From positions 4,399,060 to 4,463,059 of the forward strand of contig NZ_JACCBP010000001.1 of the NCBI RefSeq assembly GCF_013408655.1: 64,000 nt of DNA, read 5' to 3'. Origin of the DNA: Pigmentiphaga litoralis (GTDB lineage Bacteria; Pseudomonadota; Gammaproteobacteria; Burkholderiales; Burkholderiaceae_B). The notes beneath the pieces are model-generated. The model made no database searches. It was not told where the DNA came from and saw only the letters and a program-made list of their open reading frames with translations. A program made the position numbers and the translations under genes. Of the stretch, positions 17,264 through 26,224 are shown piece by piece (within the stretch, counting starts at the first letter, position 1; each line of letters opens with the position of its first letter).

Positions 17264-18244
17264 ATGAAGACATGCCTGTTGGCAGTGGCTTTGACGGCGC
17301 TCGCGGCGACCAGCGCGACCAGCGTTGCAGCGGACGCATCGACCTATCCCACCAAGCCGGTTACGGTGGTGGTCCCCTACGTGGCGGGCGGGGCGGCGGA
17401 CATTACGGCGCGGGTGGTTGCGCAGAAAATGTCCGACTCGCTGGGCAAGACCTTTGTGGTGGAAAACAAGCCGGGCGCCAATGGGCAGATCGGCACGGAT
17501 CAGGTTGCGAAGGCGAAGCCCGACGGCTACACGCTGTTGATGGATGCGAGTGGCCCGCTGGTGGTCAATCCGGTGCTGTACAAGCAGGTGCCGTACGACC
17601 CGGTCAAGGACCTGGCGCCGATCACGCAGCTGACGAGTTACCAATACGTGCTGGTGGTGCCGGTCGCGTCGCCGATCAAGTCGCTGGACGAGTTGGTGGA
17701 GGCCGCCAAACGCGAGCCGGGCAAGTTGACCTATGGGTCGGCCGGCATCGGGTCGGGCGGACATCTGGCGGGCGAGTTGCTGGCCTTGACGGCCAAGGCC
17801 GGCATGACGCATGTCCCGTACAAGGGCAACGCGCAGGCGCTGGCGGATCTGCTGGGCGGGCAGCTGTCGTTTGGTTTCGATACGGTGGTGACGGCTGTGC
17901 CGCATATCCGGGGTGGCAAGCTGCGGCCGTTTGCGGTGACGGGGGAGACGCGGGCAAGTGCCTTGCCGGACGTGCCCACGATGAAGGAACTGGGCTTCAA
18001 GGATTTCAAGGTGACGCAGTTCCAGGGACTGCTGGCGCCGGCCGGGACGGATCCGGCGATTCTTGAACGCATCCGGACGGCCGCGGTGGCCGCCTTGAAG
18101 GACCCCGACGTGATTCGCCGGCTGGCGGACGAGGGCGGCAACGATATCGTGGGCGGCACGCGGGCGGATTTTGCGAAGCTGATGCGGGATGAGTTGACGC
18201 AGTACCGCACGTTGGTGCGCGATGCCGGCATCAAGGCGGAATGA
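17264..18244 (+). CDS. Second Bug-type receptor (TctC family) of the operon
   Basis: The protein has 326 residues. The ATG at 17264 has a strong GGAGGAAG ribosome binding site just upstream. It has a signal peptide ending near SVAADA, then YPTKPVTVVVPYVAGGAADI, and later HVPYKGNAQALADLLGGQL, all typical of Bug receptors. Its stop overlaps the start of the metallo-hydrolase gene (ATGA). Having two different Bug receptors flanking a dehydrogenase suggests two related ligands or duplication. It is periplasmic; the ligand is unknown. Confidence 0.9.
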   Translation: MKTCLLAVALTALAATSATSVAADASTYPTKPVTVVVPYVAGGAADITARVVAQKMSDSLGKTFVVENKPGANGQIGTDQVAKAKPDGYTLLMDASGPLVVNPVLYKQVPYDPVKDLAPITQLTSYQYVLVVPVASPIKSLDELVEAAKREPGKLTYGSAGIGSGGHLAGELLALTAKAGMTHVPYKGNAQALADLLGGQLSFGFDTVVTAVPHIRGGKLRPFAVTGETRASALPDVPTMKELGFKDFKVTQFQGLLAPAGTDPAILERIRTAAVAALKDPDVIRRLADEGGNDIVGGTRADFAKLMRDELTQYRTLVRDAGIKAE

Positions 18245-19071
18245 GGATGGCGGCGACACCGACACCCGTCGGGGCACCCAGCCCGACTTCCCTACACATG
18301 GACGTCCTTATCCAGGGCTACCCCGGCCGCGCCGTGTTCCACGGTGGTTTGGGCTGGAGCACGATCACGTTGCTGCGCACCGAAGGGCGGGTCATCCTGA
18401 TCGACGTGGGGGCGTTTGGCGTGCGCAAGCCCTTGCTCAAACAACTGCAGGCGCGGGGTGTTGCGCCGGCTGACGTGACGGATGTCGTGTTGACCCATGC
18501 GCATTACGACCATGCGGTGAACTTTGTACTGTTCCCGAACGCGACGGTATGGATCGGCGCGCGGGAACTGGCGTGGGCTGCCGAACAACCGCCGGGTTTC
18601 AATCCGCTGCCCGAGCTGTATGTGCGGGAACTGGAGGCATCGCCATCCGTTCGCAGGCTGCAGGGCGGGGACGCATTCCTGCCCGGCTTGCAGGCGATCG
18701 ACGCCCCAGGCCACACGCCGGGCCACCTGCTGTTCTATTGGACGAGCGACGCCGGCGACGTGCTGTTCACCGGCGATGCCGCCAAAAATCGCGCGGAGCT
18801 GCTGTCGCGCAATGTTGCGGATACCGATGACCGCGCCCGCAGTCTCGACAGCCTGGACACGATCTGGCAGTGGTGGCGCCGCCGGGACGGCACGGTGCTT
18901 GTCCCGGGTCACGACCTGAGCATGAACCTGGATGACGAGGGACAACCTGTCTACCTGGGGACGCGGCAGGCCGCGATATCTGCCTGGTTTTCCGAAACGC
19001 TGGAAACGGCAACACCGATTGATTTGTGCTGTGGCCCCAGGCCCGGTTTTCTGACCCCTTCCGTGGAATGA
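18241..19071 (+). CDS. MBL-fold metallo-hydrolase
   Basis: The protein has 276 residues. The metal-binding signature HAHYDH is at 86-91, followed by APGHTPGH (second metal ligand) and FTGD, and a late VPGHD, so the di-zinc site of the metallo-beta-lactamase fold is complete. The N-terminus is not a signal peptide, so it is cytoplasmic. The start overlaps the preceding Bug gene by 4 nt; an in-frame ATG at 18298 begins nearer the conserved fold but lacks a ribosome binding site. It resembles N-acyl-homoserine-lactonase/glyoxalase-like hydrolases; in this operon it may hydrolyse a lactone or ester of the imported compound, which is inference. Confidence 0.82.
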   Translation: MRMAATPTPVGAPSPTSLHMDVLIQGYPGRAVFHGGLGWSTITLLRTEGRVILIDVGAFGVRKPLLKQLQARGVAPADVTDVVLTHAHYDHAVNFVLFPNATVWIGARELAWAAEQPPGFNPLPELYVRELEASPSVRRLQGGDAFLPGLQAIDAPGHTPGHLLFYWTSDAGDVLFTGDAAKNRAELLSRNVADTDDRARSLDSLDTIWQWWRRRDGTVLVPGHDLSMNLDDEGQPVYLGTRQAAISAWFSETLETATPIDLCCGPRPGFLTPSVE

Positions 19072-19077
19072 ATTCTT

Positions 19078-19812
19078 ATGTCTATCGATGCTTCTTTGCT
19101 TCATGCGTTTGCACCGACCGGCCGCTTGCGCGTGTCGATCAACGTCGGCAATCCGATTCTTGCCAACCTGGACCCGGCCAGTGGAGAACCGTTCGGAGTG
19201 TCGGTGGACCTGGCCCGCGAGCTTGCCCGGCAATTGGGGGTCGAGCATGAACTGGTCGTATTCAAGAGTGCCGGCGAATCCGTCGCGGCGGTATCGGCCA
19301 ATGCGGCCGATGTCGGCTTCTTTGCGGTCGATCCGCTGCGTGGCGAGGCGATCGCCTTTACGGAACCGTACGTGCTGATCGAAGGCTGCTACCTGGTACG
19401 CCAGGCATCGCCGCTGAACAGCAATGACGAGGTCGACCAGGCTGCGCATTCGGTGGTGGTCGGTAAGGGCAGTGCGTACGACCTGTACCTGACCCGCGCG
19501 CTGAAGGAGGCGCGCATCGTGCGTGCCCCCACGTCGCCGTCGGTGGTCGATACCTTTCTGGCGGAAGGCGCCGACGCGGCTGCCGGAGTCAGGCAGCAAC
19601 TGGAAGGCGATGCGCAGCGCGTGGGCGGATTGCGGGTGCTGCCCGGGCGCTTCATGGAGATCCGGCAGGCCATGGGCTTGCCCAAGTCGCGTGACGCGGC
19701 GGCGGCGCGGCACCTGGCTGCATTTGTCGAGTCCATGAAGGCGAGCGGCTTCGTGGCAGATGCTTTGAAACGCCACGGCATTGAAGGGGCCGCGGTCGCG
19801 CCGTTGGTTTGA
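19078..19812 (+). CDS. Solute-binding-like protein (SBP_bac_3 fold) without a signal peptide
   Basis: The protein has 244 residues. It starts MSIDASLLHAFAPTGRLRVS and has the two-lobed family-3 solute-binding pattern (GEPFGVSVDLARELARQLG, ADVGFFAVDPLRGEAIAFTEPY). No signal peptide or lipobox is present, so as annotated it would stay in the cytoplasm. It is 6 nt after the metallo-hydrolase and is the last gene of the operon. It could be a cytoplasmic ligand sensor or an enzyme with this fold (compare cyclohexadienyl dehydratase), or the true start could be misplaced; no upstream in-frame sequence encodes a leader. Confidence 0.75.
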   Translation: MSIDASLLHAFAPTGRLRVSINVGNPILANLDPASGEPFGVSVDLARELARQLGVEHELVVFKSAGESVAAVSANAADVGFFAVDPLRGEAIAFTEPYVLIEGCYLVRQASPLNSNDEVDQAAHSVVVGKGSAYDLYLTRALKEARIVRAPTSPSVVDTFLAEGADAAAGVRQQLEGDAQRVGGLRVLPGRFMEIRQAMGLPKSRDAAAARHLAAFVESMKASGFVADALKRHGIEGAAVAPLV

Positions 19813-19899
19813 CACTGCGCCGCGCTTCGTAGGGAGCGGGGCGGCATGAAGGCAGCGCTTTGACATGCGCTCCATTTAGCGTGTCAATGCGCCCACAGA

Positions 19900-19953
19900 T
19901 CACCGCTCACCGCCCACCGCTCACCGCTCATCGATCACCGCCCACCGCTCACC
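19900..19953. repeat. Short tandem repeat of CACCGCTC/CACCGCCC units
   Basis: About six degenerate 7-8 nt units (CACCGCTC, CACCGCCC, CATCGATC) run head to tail between the solute-binding gene and the chemoreceptor stop codon, overlapping the last few bases of the latter. The units differ only at one or two positions, as expected from replication slippage. Confidence 0.7.
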
Positions 19954-21562
19954 GCGTCTTGAACTGCCCCGACATGTCGTTCAGTTCGCCTGCCAGTCCA
20001 CTCAACTGTGTGGCCGTCCGCGCCACGACAGACGACGACTGGCTGTTTTCTTCAGACTGCATGGCGATGTGCTCCACCGTCTTGGCGATGTCTTCGCTGG
20101 CCATGGAATTTTCGCGGATGGCGTCGCTGATGTTGTGAACCATCGTGATGACGCTGCGGGTGGCGGTTTCGATGTCGGTAATGGCCTTGGCGCCGTCGGT
20201 GGCAAGTTGTTCACCTTGCGCGACCTGGGCGACCGTGGCCGACATCATGCCGATCACGCTTTCGACGTTGCCCTGGATGTTGCGGATCTTGGCCGAGATG
20301 TCTTGCGTGGATTGCGCGGTGCGTTCAGCCAGCATGCGGACTTCGTCGGCGACGACCGCAAAGCCGCGGCCTTCGTCGCCGGCGCGGGCCGCTTCGATGG
20401 CCGCGTTGAGCGCCAGCAGATTGGTCTGATCCGCAATCGACTTGATCAGGTCCACAATCGATCGGATTTCTTCGGATTGTTCGCCCAGTTCGGTCACCTT
20501 GCTGGCGGCATCGGTAACGCTGGCCGTCAGGACCGTCATGCTGTCGGACAGGCGCATGACCTTGGCGCTGCCGGACGCAGCCACGGTTCCCGTCTGTTGG
20601 GTAGACGTGGCGGCCGCTGCGGCGTTGTGGGACAGCTCGGTAATGCTGGTCGTCATTTCTTCGATCGCGGCGGCCATGCTGGACGCCGATTCGCTGCCGC
20701 GCCCGGCGCCGGCGGCCACGTCGTTGGACGCCGTCGCCAGTTCATTGGCGAAGCTGACGAGCTGTTTGGCATTCAGCTTCAGGCGACCGATGACGGCGTT
20801 CAGTTCCACCCGCATCCTTTCCATGTTGGCGAGCAGGCTGTCGGGGTGGGCCGACGGAATGTGCTGGGCCAGGTCGCCGCTGGCGATCAAGGCCACGCTG
20901 CGCGCGGCGTCTTGCGGGTCGCCGCCGATGGTGCGCTGGGTTGATCGCAGGATCCACGCGGTCAGCATGACCGCGATCACGATCGAGGCCAGCAGGCTGG
21001 CGACGGCCAGCGTCTGGGCCTGGTTGACGGTGGCATGCGCGGCATCACGGCTGTTCTGGAAGCGCGTGGCCTGGAATTCGCTCAGCGCGTCAAAGGCGGT
21101 GCGATAGGCTTTGACGCTGTCGCCCAGTTGCCGGTCAATCGACGCCATCAGGGTGTCGCGGTCCGCGCTGCGGGCGCCGCGCAACAGGGTGGTCTCGCGT
21201 TCCCGATACGACTTGCGCGCGGCGCTGGCGGCCTCGAGCAGGGCCTTGCCCCGGTCGGTCGTGACGGAGCGCTGCAGGGCCTGCAGCGTGGCGTCGTTCT
21301 GCCGGATCCCGGCTTCCCGCAGGGCGTCGAGCGCGCGGATGTCGTTGGCGTCGTCGATGAACAAGGTCTTGATGCCGCGTTCACGGATCAGGTCCATCTG
21401 GTCGGGCAGCTTCAGGGCAAGCTGGGTGTTGGACGCGGCCGCGTCCATGTCGACGGTGCGCGCTTCGATCGACGCAACGCTCCAGTAGGTGAGCAGGCCG
21501 GTGGCCAGGACCATCAATGCCATGCCGCCGAAGGCGGCACAGAGCTGGTGTTTGAGTTTCAT
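19949..21562 (-). CDS. Methyl-accepting chemotaxis protein
   Basis: The protein has 537 residues from ATG at 21562 ([27 protein letters not shown]), which opens the first membrane segment; a longer frame to 21736 lacks support. There is a periplasmic four-helix-type sensor of about 160 residues, a second membrane segment ([19 protein letters not shown]), a HAMP region, then the cytoplasmic signalling hairpin with [21 protein letters not shown]. It should methylate and signal to CheA/CheW. It lacks a C-terminal CheR-docking pentapeptide and ends MSGQFKTR. No other chemotaxis gene is nearby, so it is an orphan receptor with unknown ligand. Confidence 0.92.
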   Translation of the reverse strand: MKLKHQLCAAFGGMALMVLATGLLTYWSVASIEARTVDMDAAASNTQLALKLPDQMDLIRERGIKTLFIDDANDIRALDALREAGIRQNDATLQALQRSVTTDRGKALLEAASAARKSYRERETTLLRGARSADRDTLMASIDRQLGDSVKAYRTAFDALSEFQATRFQNSRDAAHATVNQAQTLAVASLLASIVIAVMLTAWILRSTQRTIGGDPQDAARSVALIASGDLAQHIPSAHPDSLLANMERMRVELNAVIGRLKLNAKQLVSFANELATASNDVAAGAGRGSESASSMAAAIEEMTTSITELSHNAAAAATSTQQTGTVAASGSAKVMRLSDSMTVLTASVTDAASKVTELGEQSEEIRSIVDLIKSIADQTNLLALNAAIEAARAGDEGRGFAVVADEVRMLAERTAQSTQDISAKIRNIQGNVESVIGMMSATVAQVAQGEQLATDGAKAITDIETATRSVITMVHNISDAIRENSMASEDIAKTVEHIAMQSEENSQSSSVVARTATQLSGLAGELNDMSGQFKTR

Positions 21563-21950
21563 GAAAAGAGGCCTTGTGGGTCCGCCGGCGGGCGGGGGCT
21601 GGACGATGCGCCTGAGGCAGCGCCGGTTGCGCGCCCTGCAGGGTGTTCCAGCTTGTCGGCCCCTGGCTGGGGAACGTGAGTAAGGGGAAACCGAGGGGTC
21701 GCCGCAGCGCCCGCCGGACCCTTGCGGCGGCGTCATGGCGTAAACATGAGGCTGTCAGGTCTGACAGGGGTCTCATGACGTCGAGCGGCGGCACTATCGA
21801 GGGTTCCCCCGGTGGGGCATATTGATAAGATCGGCTTACGATCACGGTCACGGCGAACGTCGCGATGCAGTGACCCATCACTGTCGCGCCCGCCCGCACC
21901 TGCATTCATTCCCAGATCGGCCACCAGGCCGGCACGTACCGGAGACATCC
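21563..21950. other. Divergent intergenic region between the chemoreceptor and the monooxygenase
   Basis: I see no gene in this 388-bp stretch; the open frames are upstream extensions of the two flanking genes. It should contain both promoters. Confidence 0.5.
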
Positions 21951-23846
21951 ATGGTTCCAGCACAGACCGAAGTCGTGATCATTGGCGGGGGCCCCTGCGG
22001 GCTGATGGCCGCCAACGAGCTGGGCCGCCGGGGCGTCCGTGTGCTGCTGGTCGACGACAAGCCCGGCACCGCCTTCAACCCCCAGGCCAATGCCACGCAG
22101 GCCCGCACCATGGAACACTACCGGCGCCTGGGCTTTGCCGACGAAGTCCGGCAGCAAGGCCTGTCGCCAGACTTTCCTACGGACATTGCCTACTTCACGC
22201 GCTACGCACGGCATGAATTGGCCCGCTTCAGGCTGCCCTCTGCCCGCGACGCCACCACCCTGGTGAAGTCATTGCGCGGCGCCTGGAGCGCGGCCGAACT
22301 GCCGCACCGCGTCTCGCAAAAATACGTGGAAGCCGTCATGCGGCGCCATGCCGAAAGCCTGGATGGTGTGTCGGTGCACTACGGATGGCGGATGGTGGCG
22401 CTGCGCGAGTACGACGAAGGCGTCGAAGTGGACCTGGAAGAAACCGCGACCCGCCACCGGCAGACCGTACGCGCGCGCTATGCCATTGGCGCTGACGGAC
22501 CCCGCAGCGGGGTGCGCCAGCATCTGGGCATCCGCTACGGTGGCGAAACCGGGGTGCAGCGTGACTTCATGGGCGGGCGCATGTACGCCATCTACTTTCG
22601 CGCGCCGGATTTTTACAAGGTGGTGCCGCATGCGCCGGCCTGGATGAACGTGAGTTTCAATCGCGACCGACGGGCCTTCATGGCGGCTGTCGACGGGAAG
22701 GGTGAATTTGCGTTCCACACGCAACTGCACGCGGACGAGCACGAAGCCGAACTGACCGAAGACGACGCCAAGGCCATGCTGCACGCCGCGACCGGAGCGA
22801 CGTTCGACGTCACCATTCTGTCGCGGCTGACCTGGACGGCGGGGCATTGCCTGGTGGCCGATGCGTTGTCGACCCGCCGCGTGTTCCTGGCGGGTGATGC
22901 CGCCCACTTGTTCACGCCCACGGGCGGGCTGGGCTACAACACGGCGGTTGAAGATGCCGTGAACCTGTCATGGAAGCTGGCGGCGGTGCTGCGGGGGCAG
23001 GCGCCCGCTGCCTTGTTGGACAGCTACGCGATCGAGCGTCGTCCGCTGGCGCTACGCAATACTGCGTACGCCCGCACGTTTGCCGATTCGCTGGGATTGT
23101 TCGCGCCCGCGGCTGAAATCGAAGACGACACGGCTGCCGGCGAAGCGGCGCGCGCCACCGCTGGCGCGTACCTGTCCGAGCATGGGCGCCGCGAGTTCAA
23201 TATTCCCGGGATCACCTTTGGAGGCCGATATGACGGGTCGCCGATCATCGTGTCCGATGGCACCGCGCCGCCGCCTGATGTGCCGAACGATTACGTGCCC
23301 ACCGCCTGCCCGGGGGGCCGTCCGCCGCATCTCTGGTTGGACGATGGGCGGTCCTTGTACGACACGTTCGGCTTCGACTGGACGGTGCTGCGCCTGAGCG
23401 ACTCGGCGCCCAATGCCCAGGCCTTCCTGGACGCGGCGGAACGCCGGGGGGTGTCGCTGGATGTGGTGGATGTCGAACACCCGGACGCCCGCGCGCTGTA
23501 CGGGGCCGACCTGGCGCTGATCCGGCCTGACCAGATCGTGGCGTGGCGCGGAAACGCTGACACCGATGCGGCGGGGGTGCTGGGGCAGGCGCTGGGGGGC
23601 GCGGCGGCGCGTAGTCAGGTGGCGTCCGGCGCGGCATCCGTGTCAGCAGCCGCGCATCCGGCCGCAGCGGCATCCGTGCCAGCAGCCACGCACTCGTCCA
23701 CCGCGGCGTCCGTATCAGCAGCCACGCACTCGTCCGCCGCAGCATCCGTATCAGCAGCCACGCACCCGGACGCAGCGGCTTCCGCCTTCGCGCCCGCGTC
23801 TGCCGTTCCAGCCCACGCTGGGACCCCGCCCGGAGCCATGCGATGA
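21951..23846 (+). CDS. FAD-dependent aromatic-type monooxygenase with repetitive C-terminal tail
   Basis: The protein has 632 residues from ATG at 21951, with GGAGAC just upstream; a longer frame from 21822 has no family support. The FAD-binding GGGPCGLMAANELGRRG is at the N-terminus and FLAGDAAHLFTPTGGLGYNT carries the second FAD motif, as in PheA/TfdB/MhpA-type group A flavoprotein hydroxylases. The C-terminal domain has the expected thioredoxin-like region up to about residue 550. After that comes an Ala/Ser-rich tail made of four 12-residue repeats. The MarR gene begins in its stop codon (ATGA), so substrate-responsive regulation by that repressor is likely. The aromatic substrate is unknown. 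Confidence 0.88.
   Translation: MVPAQTEVVIIGGGPCGLMAANELGRRGVRVLLVDDKPGTAFNPQANATQARTMEHYRRLGFADEVRQQGLSPDFPTDIAYFTRYARHELARFRLPSARDATTLVKSLRGAWSAAELPHRVSQKYVEAVMRRHAESLDGVSVHYGWRMVALREYDEGVEVDLEETATRHRQTVRARYAIGADGPRSGVRQHLGIRYGGETGVQRDFMGGRMYAIYFRAPDFYKVVPHAPAWMNVSFNRDRRAFMAAVDGKGEFAFHTQLHADEHEAELTEDDAKAMLHAATGATFDVTILSRLTWTAGHCLVADALSTRRVFLAGDAAHLFTPTGGLGYNTAVEDAVNLSWKLAAVLRGQAPAALLDSYAIERRPLALRNTAYARTFADSLGLFAPAAEIEDDTAAGEAARATAGAYLSEHGRREFNIPGITFGGRYDGSPIIVSDGTAPPPDVPNDYVPTACPGGRPPHLWLDDGRSLYDTFGFDWTVLRLSDSAPNAQAFLDAAERRGVSLDVVDVEHPDARALYGADLALIRPDQIVAWRGNADTDAAGVLGQALGGAAARSQVASGAASVSAAAHPAAAASVPAATHSSTAASVSAATHSSAAASVSAATHPDAAASAFAPASAVPAHAGTPPGAMR
23634..23777 (+). repeat. Four tandem 36-bp repeats inside the monooxygenase 3' end
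   Basis: Four 36-nt units start at 23634, 23670, 23706 and 23742. Each encodes a variant of ASVSAATHSSAA. The unit length is a multiple of three, so copy-number change keeps the frame. The tail lies beyond the conserved enzyme domains. Confidence 0.9.
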
Positions 23847-24298
23847 CGTCGCCTCGATCCGATCAATGGCGTCGACATAACGTCGGCCGTCTTCTCAACA
23901 ATGCCGTCGCGCGTTTCGAATCCCGCATCCTGGCGTTCATGGCGGATGCCGGTCATCGCGAATGCAAACCGTGCCACATCCAGGTCACCCGCAATCTGGA
24001 TGTCGACGGCACCCGCCTGACCGATCTGGCGGCACGGGCGGGCATTACCAAACAATCCATGGGCGCCCTGGTGGCCGAACTGGAAACCATCGGACTGGTA
24101 CAGCGGCACGACGATCCGACCGATGGCCGCGCCCGGATCGTGTCGTTCACGCCGGAAGGCCTGGCGTGGCTGACCGCCTTTCGTGCGGCGGTCGAAGCGG
24201 CCGAAGACGAAGTGCGTCATGAGCTGGGCGCGACCCGGTACGATGCGTTCAAGGCCGGGCTGGCGATTTATGCCGGAACGCCGCCGCGGGGGATCTGA
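23843..24298 (+). CDS. MarR-family transcriptional regulator
   Basis: The protein has 151 residues. The winged helix includes LTDLAARAGITKQSMGALVAELETIGLV followed by the wing RHDDPTDGRARIVSFTPEG, the MarR pattern. It overlaps the monooxygenase stop codon by 4 nt, so the two are co-transcribed and the regulator probably autoregulates the pair in response to an aromatic ligand. It is short and lacks other domains. Confidence 0.9.
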   Translation: MTSPRSDQWRRHNVGRLLNNAVARFESRILAFMADAGHRECKPCHIQVTRNLDVDGTRLTDLAARAGITKQSMGALVAELETIGLVQRHDDPTDGRARIVSFTPEGLAWLTAFRAAVEAAEDEVRHELGATRYDAFKAGLAIYAGTPPRGI

Positions 24299-24404
24299 CC
24301 GGGCGCAACGCAGAGGGGGGCGGCCCGCCTGCGTTCCGCATTGCCCGCACACCCCGCACCCCCGCACTCTCCCCTCCCAACACCCCGCCTTCCCCGCTCC
24401 CCGC

Positions 24405-25232
24405 TCAGCCCGCTTTCCCCAATCGTTTGATCAGCGCCATCGCCCCCGCGGGAGCCCGTTCCTTCGCGCCGTTGATGAAAAACATCCACACCTCACGCTT
24501 GCCAGCCTTTGCAGGCTTGGCGTCCGGCACGTACGGAACGTCATCGGGCAACGGCCCCGCCGCCCACGCGCGGGCCCGGGCCGTCCACTGGTCCAGCGCC
24601 TTGGGCCCATACCCGGTCTTGAGCCGGCTCTGCGCCTGCATCAGGCGTGCATAAACGAAGTCGCTGGTCGGGTCCGCAAATGATGGGAATTCGTCGGAGT
24701 CGGTAAATACGGTCGCCACCTTGTGCTTGCGCGCCAGCGCCAGGTACTCGGGCGTCATGAAACTGGCGTGGCGCACATCCATGACATGCCGCATCGGCAC
24801 GCCCGCGACCCGATCCGGCAGCAGGTCCAGGAAACCGCCGAAGTCGTCCGGGTCAAACTTTTTGGTGGCCGCGAATTGCCACAGGACAGGCCCCAGCTTG
24901 TCGCCCAGTTCGGTCACCCCGCCGTTGACGAAACGTTCCACGGATTCGCCCGCCTCGGCCAGCACTTTCCGGTTGGTGGCATAACGCGACGCCTTGACCG
25001 AAAATTTGAAGCCATCGGGTGTGTCGTCGCGCCATTTGGCAAAGGTTTCCGGCTTCTGGCCGCTGTAATAGGTGCCGTTGATCTCGATCGCGGTCACCTG
25101 CCGGCTGGCAAAGTGCAGCTCGTTTTTTTGCGACACGTCGTCGGGGTAGAAGGTCTCGCGCCAGGGCTCATACGTCCATCCCCCAATACCGACACGAATC
25201 GGAGCGGGAGCAGACGAACGCGATGCAGCCAT
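24405..25232 (-). CDS. DUF72 (YecE-like) family protein
   Basis: The protein has 275 residues. GIGGWTYEPWRETFYP, EINGTYYSGQKPETFAKW and VKASRYATN in the first 110 residues are hallmarks of DUF72, a TIM-barrel family of unknown biochemical role. It has no signal peptide. It is convergent with the MarR gene and separated by about 100 bp of pyrimidine-rich sequence. It lies downstream of the EamA exporter gene on the same strand with a short repeat between them. Confidence 0.9.
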   Translation of the reverse strand: MAASRSSAPAPIRVGIGGWTYEPWRETFYPDDVSQKNELHFASRQVTAIEINGTYYSGQKPETFAKWRDDTPDGFKFSVKASRYATNRKVLAEAGESVERFVNGGVTELGDKLGPVLWQFAATKKFDPDDFGGFLDLLPDRVAGVPMRHVMDVRHASFMTPEYLALARKHKVATVFTDSDEFPSFADPTSDFVYARLMQAQSRLKTGYGPKALDQWTARARAWAAGPLPDDVPYVPDAKPAKAGKREVWMFFINGAKERAPAGAMALIKRLGKAG

Positions 25233-25248
25233 GGCAGGTCCTCAGGTT

Positions 25249-25293
25249 GGTGATGCTTAGGGTGGTGATGCTTTGGGTGTTGATGATCAGGGC
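25249..25293. repeat. Three tandem 15-bp repeats between the DUF72 and EamA genes
   Basis: GGTGATGCTTAGGGT (25249-25263) is followed by GGTGATGCTTTGGGT (25264-25278) and a more diverged third copy, GTTGATGATCAGGGC. They fill most of the 68-bp intergenic gap. Confidence 0.75.
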
Positions 25294-25300
25294 GTCGATA

Positions 25301-26209
25301 TCAGGCAGGTTTGCGGCTGACCAGCACGACCCCTGCCAGCACGACGACGGCGGCCAGCACCAGCAACACGTTGGCCCGTTCGCCCAACGCGAACACAGCA
25401 ATTGCTGCGCCCGACACCGCGCCGATCGACCCGATCTGGCTCATGTACACCGGCCCGGCGATCTTCTGCAGCACGAAGTACAGGGCGTAGGTGGTGGCAA
25501 AAGTGACCATCTGGGTGATCACGATCCCCACGCCAGCGCCGTTCCAGGGCAGGTCGAGCACGGGCGAACCGGTCAGGATCGCGCACGGCAGCACCAGCAG
25601 CGCGCCGCCCAGCAGCATGCCCGGCGCCAGCGACATGGCGCTGGCGCCTTTGGGCCACCACTTGGTGCGGTAGATATTGCCGATCGCCAGGAACACCGGG
25701 CCGACCATCGCGGCCGCCATCCACAGCGGTTCGACCGGCCCCTGGCCCGCCTTGCCCAAGGTCAGCATCAGCGCGCCGATCAGGCCCAGCACGATGCCCA
25801 CGCCGCGCACGACGCGCAGCGTTTCCATGCGCAGGCCCAGCGCGAATACGTAGGTCAGCAAGGGCGGGAACGCCATGCACAAAGAGACGAAGCCAGCGCC
25901 CACATGCGGCACGGCGCTGTAGGACAAGGCATTGGGCAGCGCCATGCTGACCAGGGCGGCGATCAGGTAGTAGACGAAATCTTGCGGCCGGGTGCCGGGC
26001 CGCTCGCCCATGGCCAGGGCAGCGCCCAGCAGCAGCACACCGCCGCCCAGCACCCCCCAGAACAGGAAGGACAGCGGCGGCCAACCCGCCGCGATACCCA
26101 ATTTGACCAGGCTCGCGTTCAGGCCCAGCAGCACGCCAACCAGCAGCAGAATGGCCAGCGGCAGCCAGGACGACGTACGGCGCGGGGCGGCGGGATGCGA
26201 TATCGACAT
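25301..26209 (-). CDS. EamA/DMT-family transporter
   Basis: The protein has 302 residues with about ten hydrophobic segments, in two halves that each resemble an EamA domain (for example LAILLLVGVLLGLNASLVK and MVTFATTYALYFVLQKIAGP). It sits in the inner membrane and probably exports metabolites or amino acids. It is 15 nt downstream of the pirin gene on the same strand, so the two may be co-transcribed. The substrate cannot be assigned. Confidence 0.88.
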   Translation of the reverse strand: MSISHPAAPRRTSSWLPLAILLLVGVLLGLNASLVKLGIAAGWPPLSFLFWGVLGGGVLLLGAALAMGERPGTRPQDFVYYLIAALVSMALPNALSYSAVPHVGAGFVSLCMAFPPLLTYVFALGLRMETLRVVRGVGIVLGLIGALMLTLGKAGQGPVEPLWMAAAMVGPVFLAIGNIYRTKWWPKGASAMSLAPGMLLGGALLVLPCAILTGSPVLDLPWNGAGVGIVITQMVTFATTYALYFVLQKIAGPVYMSQIGSIGAVSGAAIAVFALGERANVLLVLAAVVVLAGVVLVSRKPA

Positions 26210-26224
26210 CGGGACCTCGGCCCG

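Noticed and set aside
19900..19953. Possible CRISPR array near the chemoreceptor
   Set aside because: The units are only 7-8 nt with no spacers; it is a simple tandem repeat.
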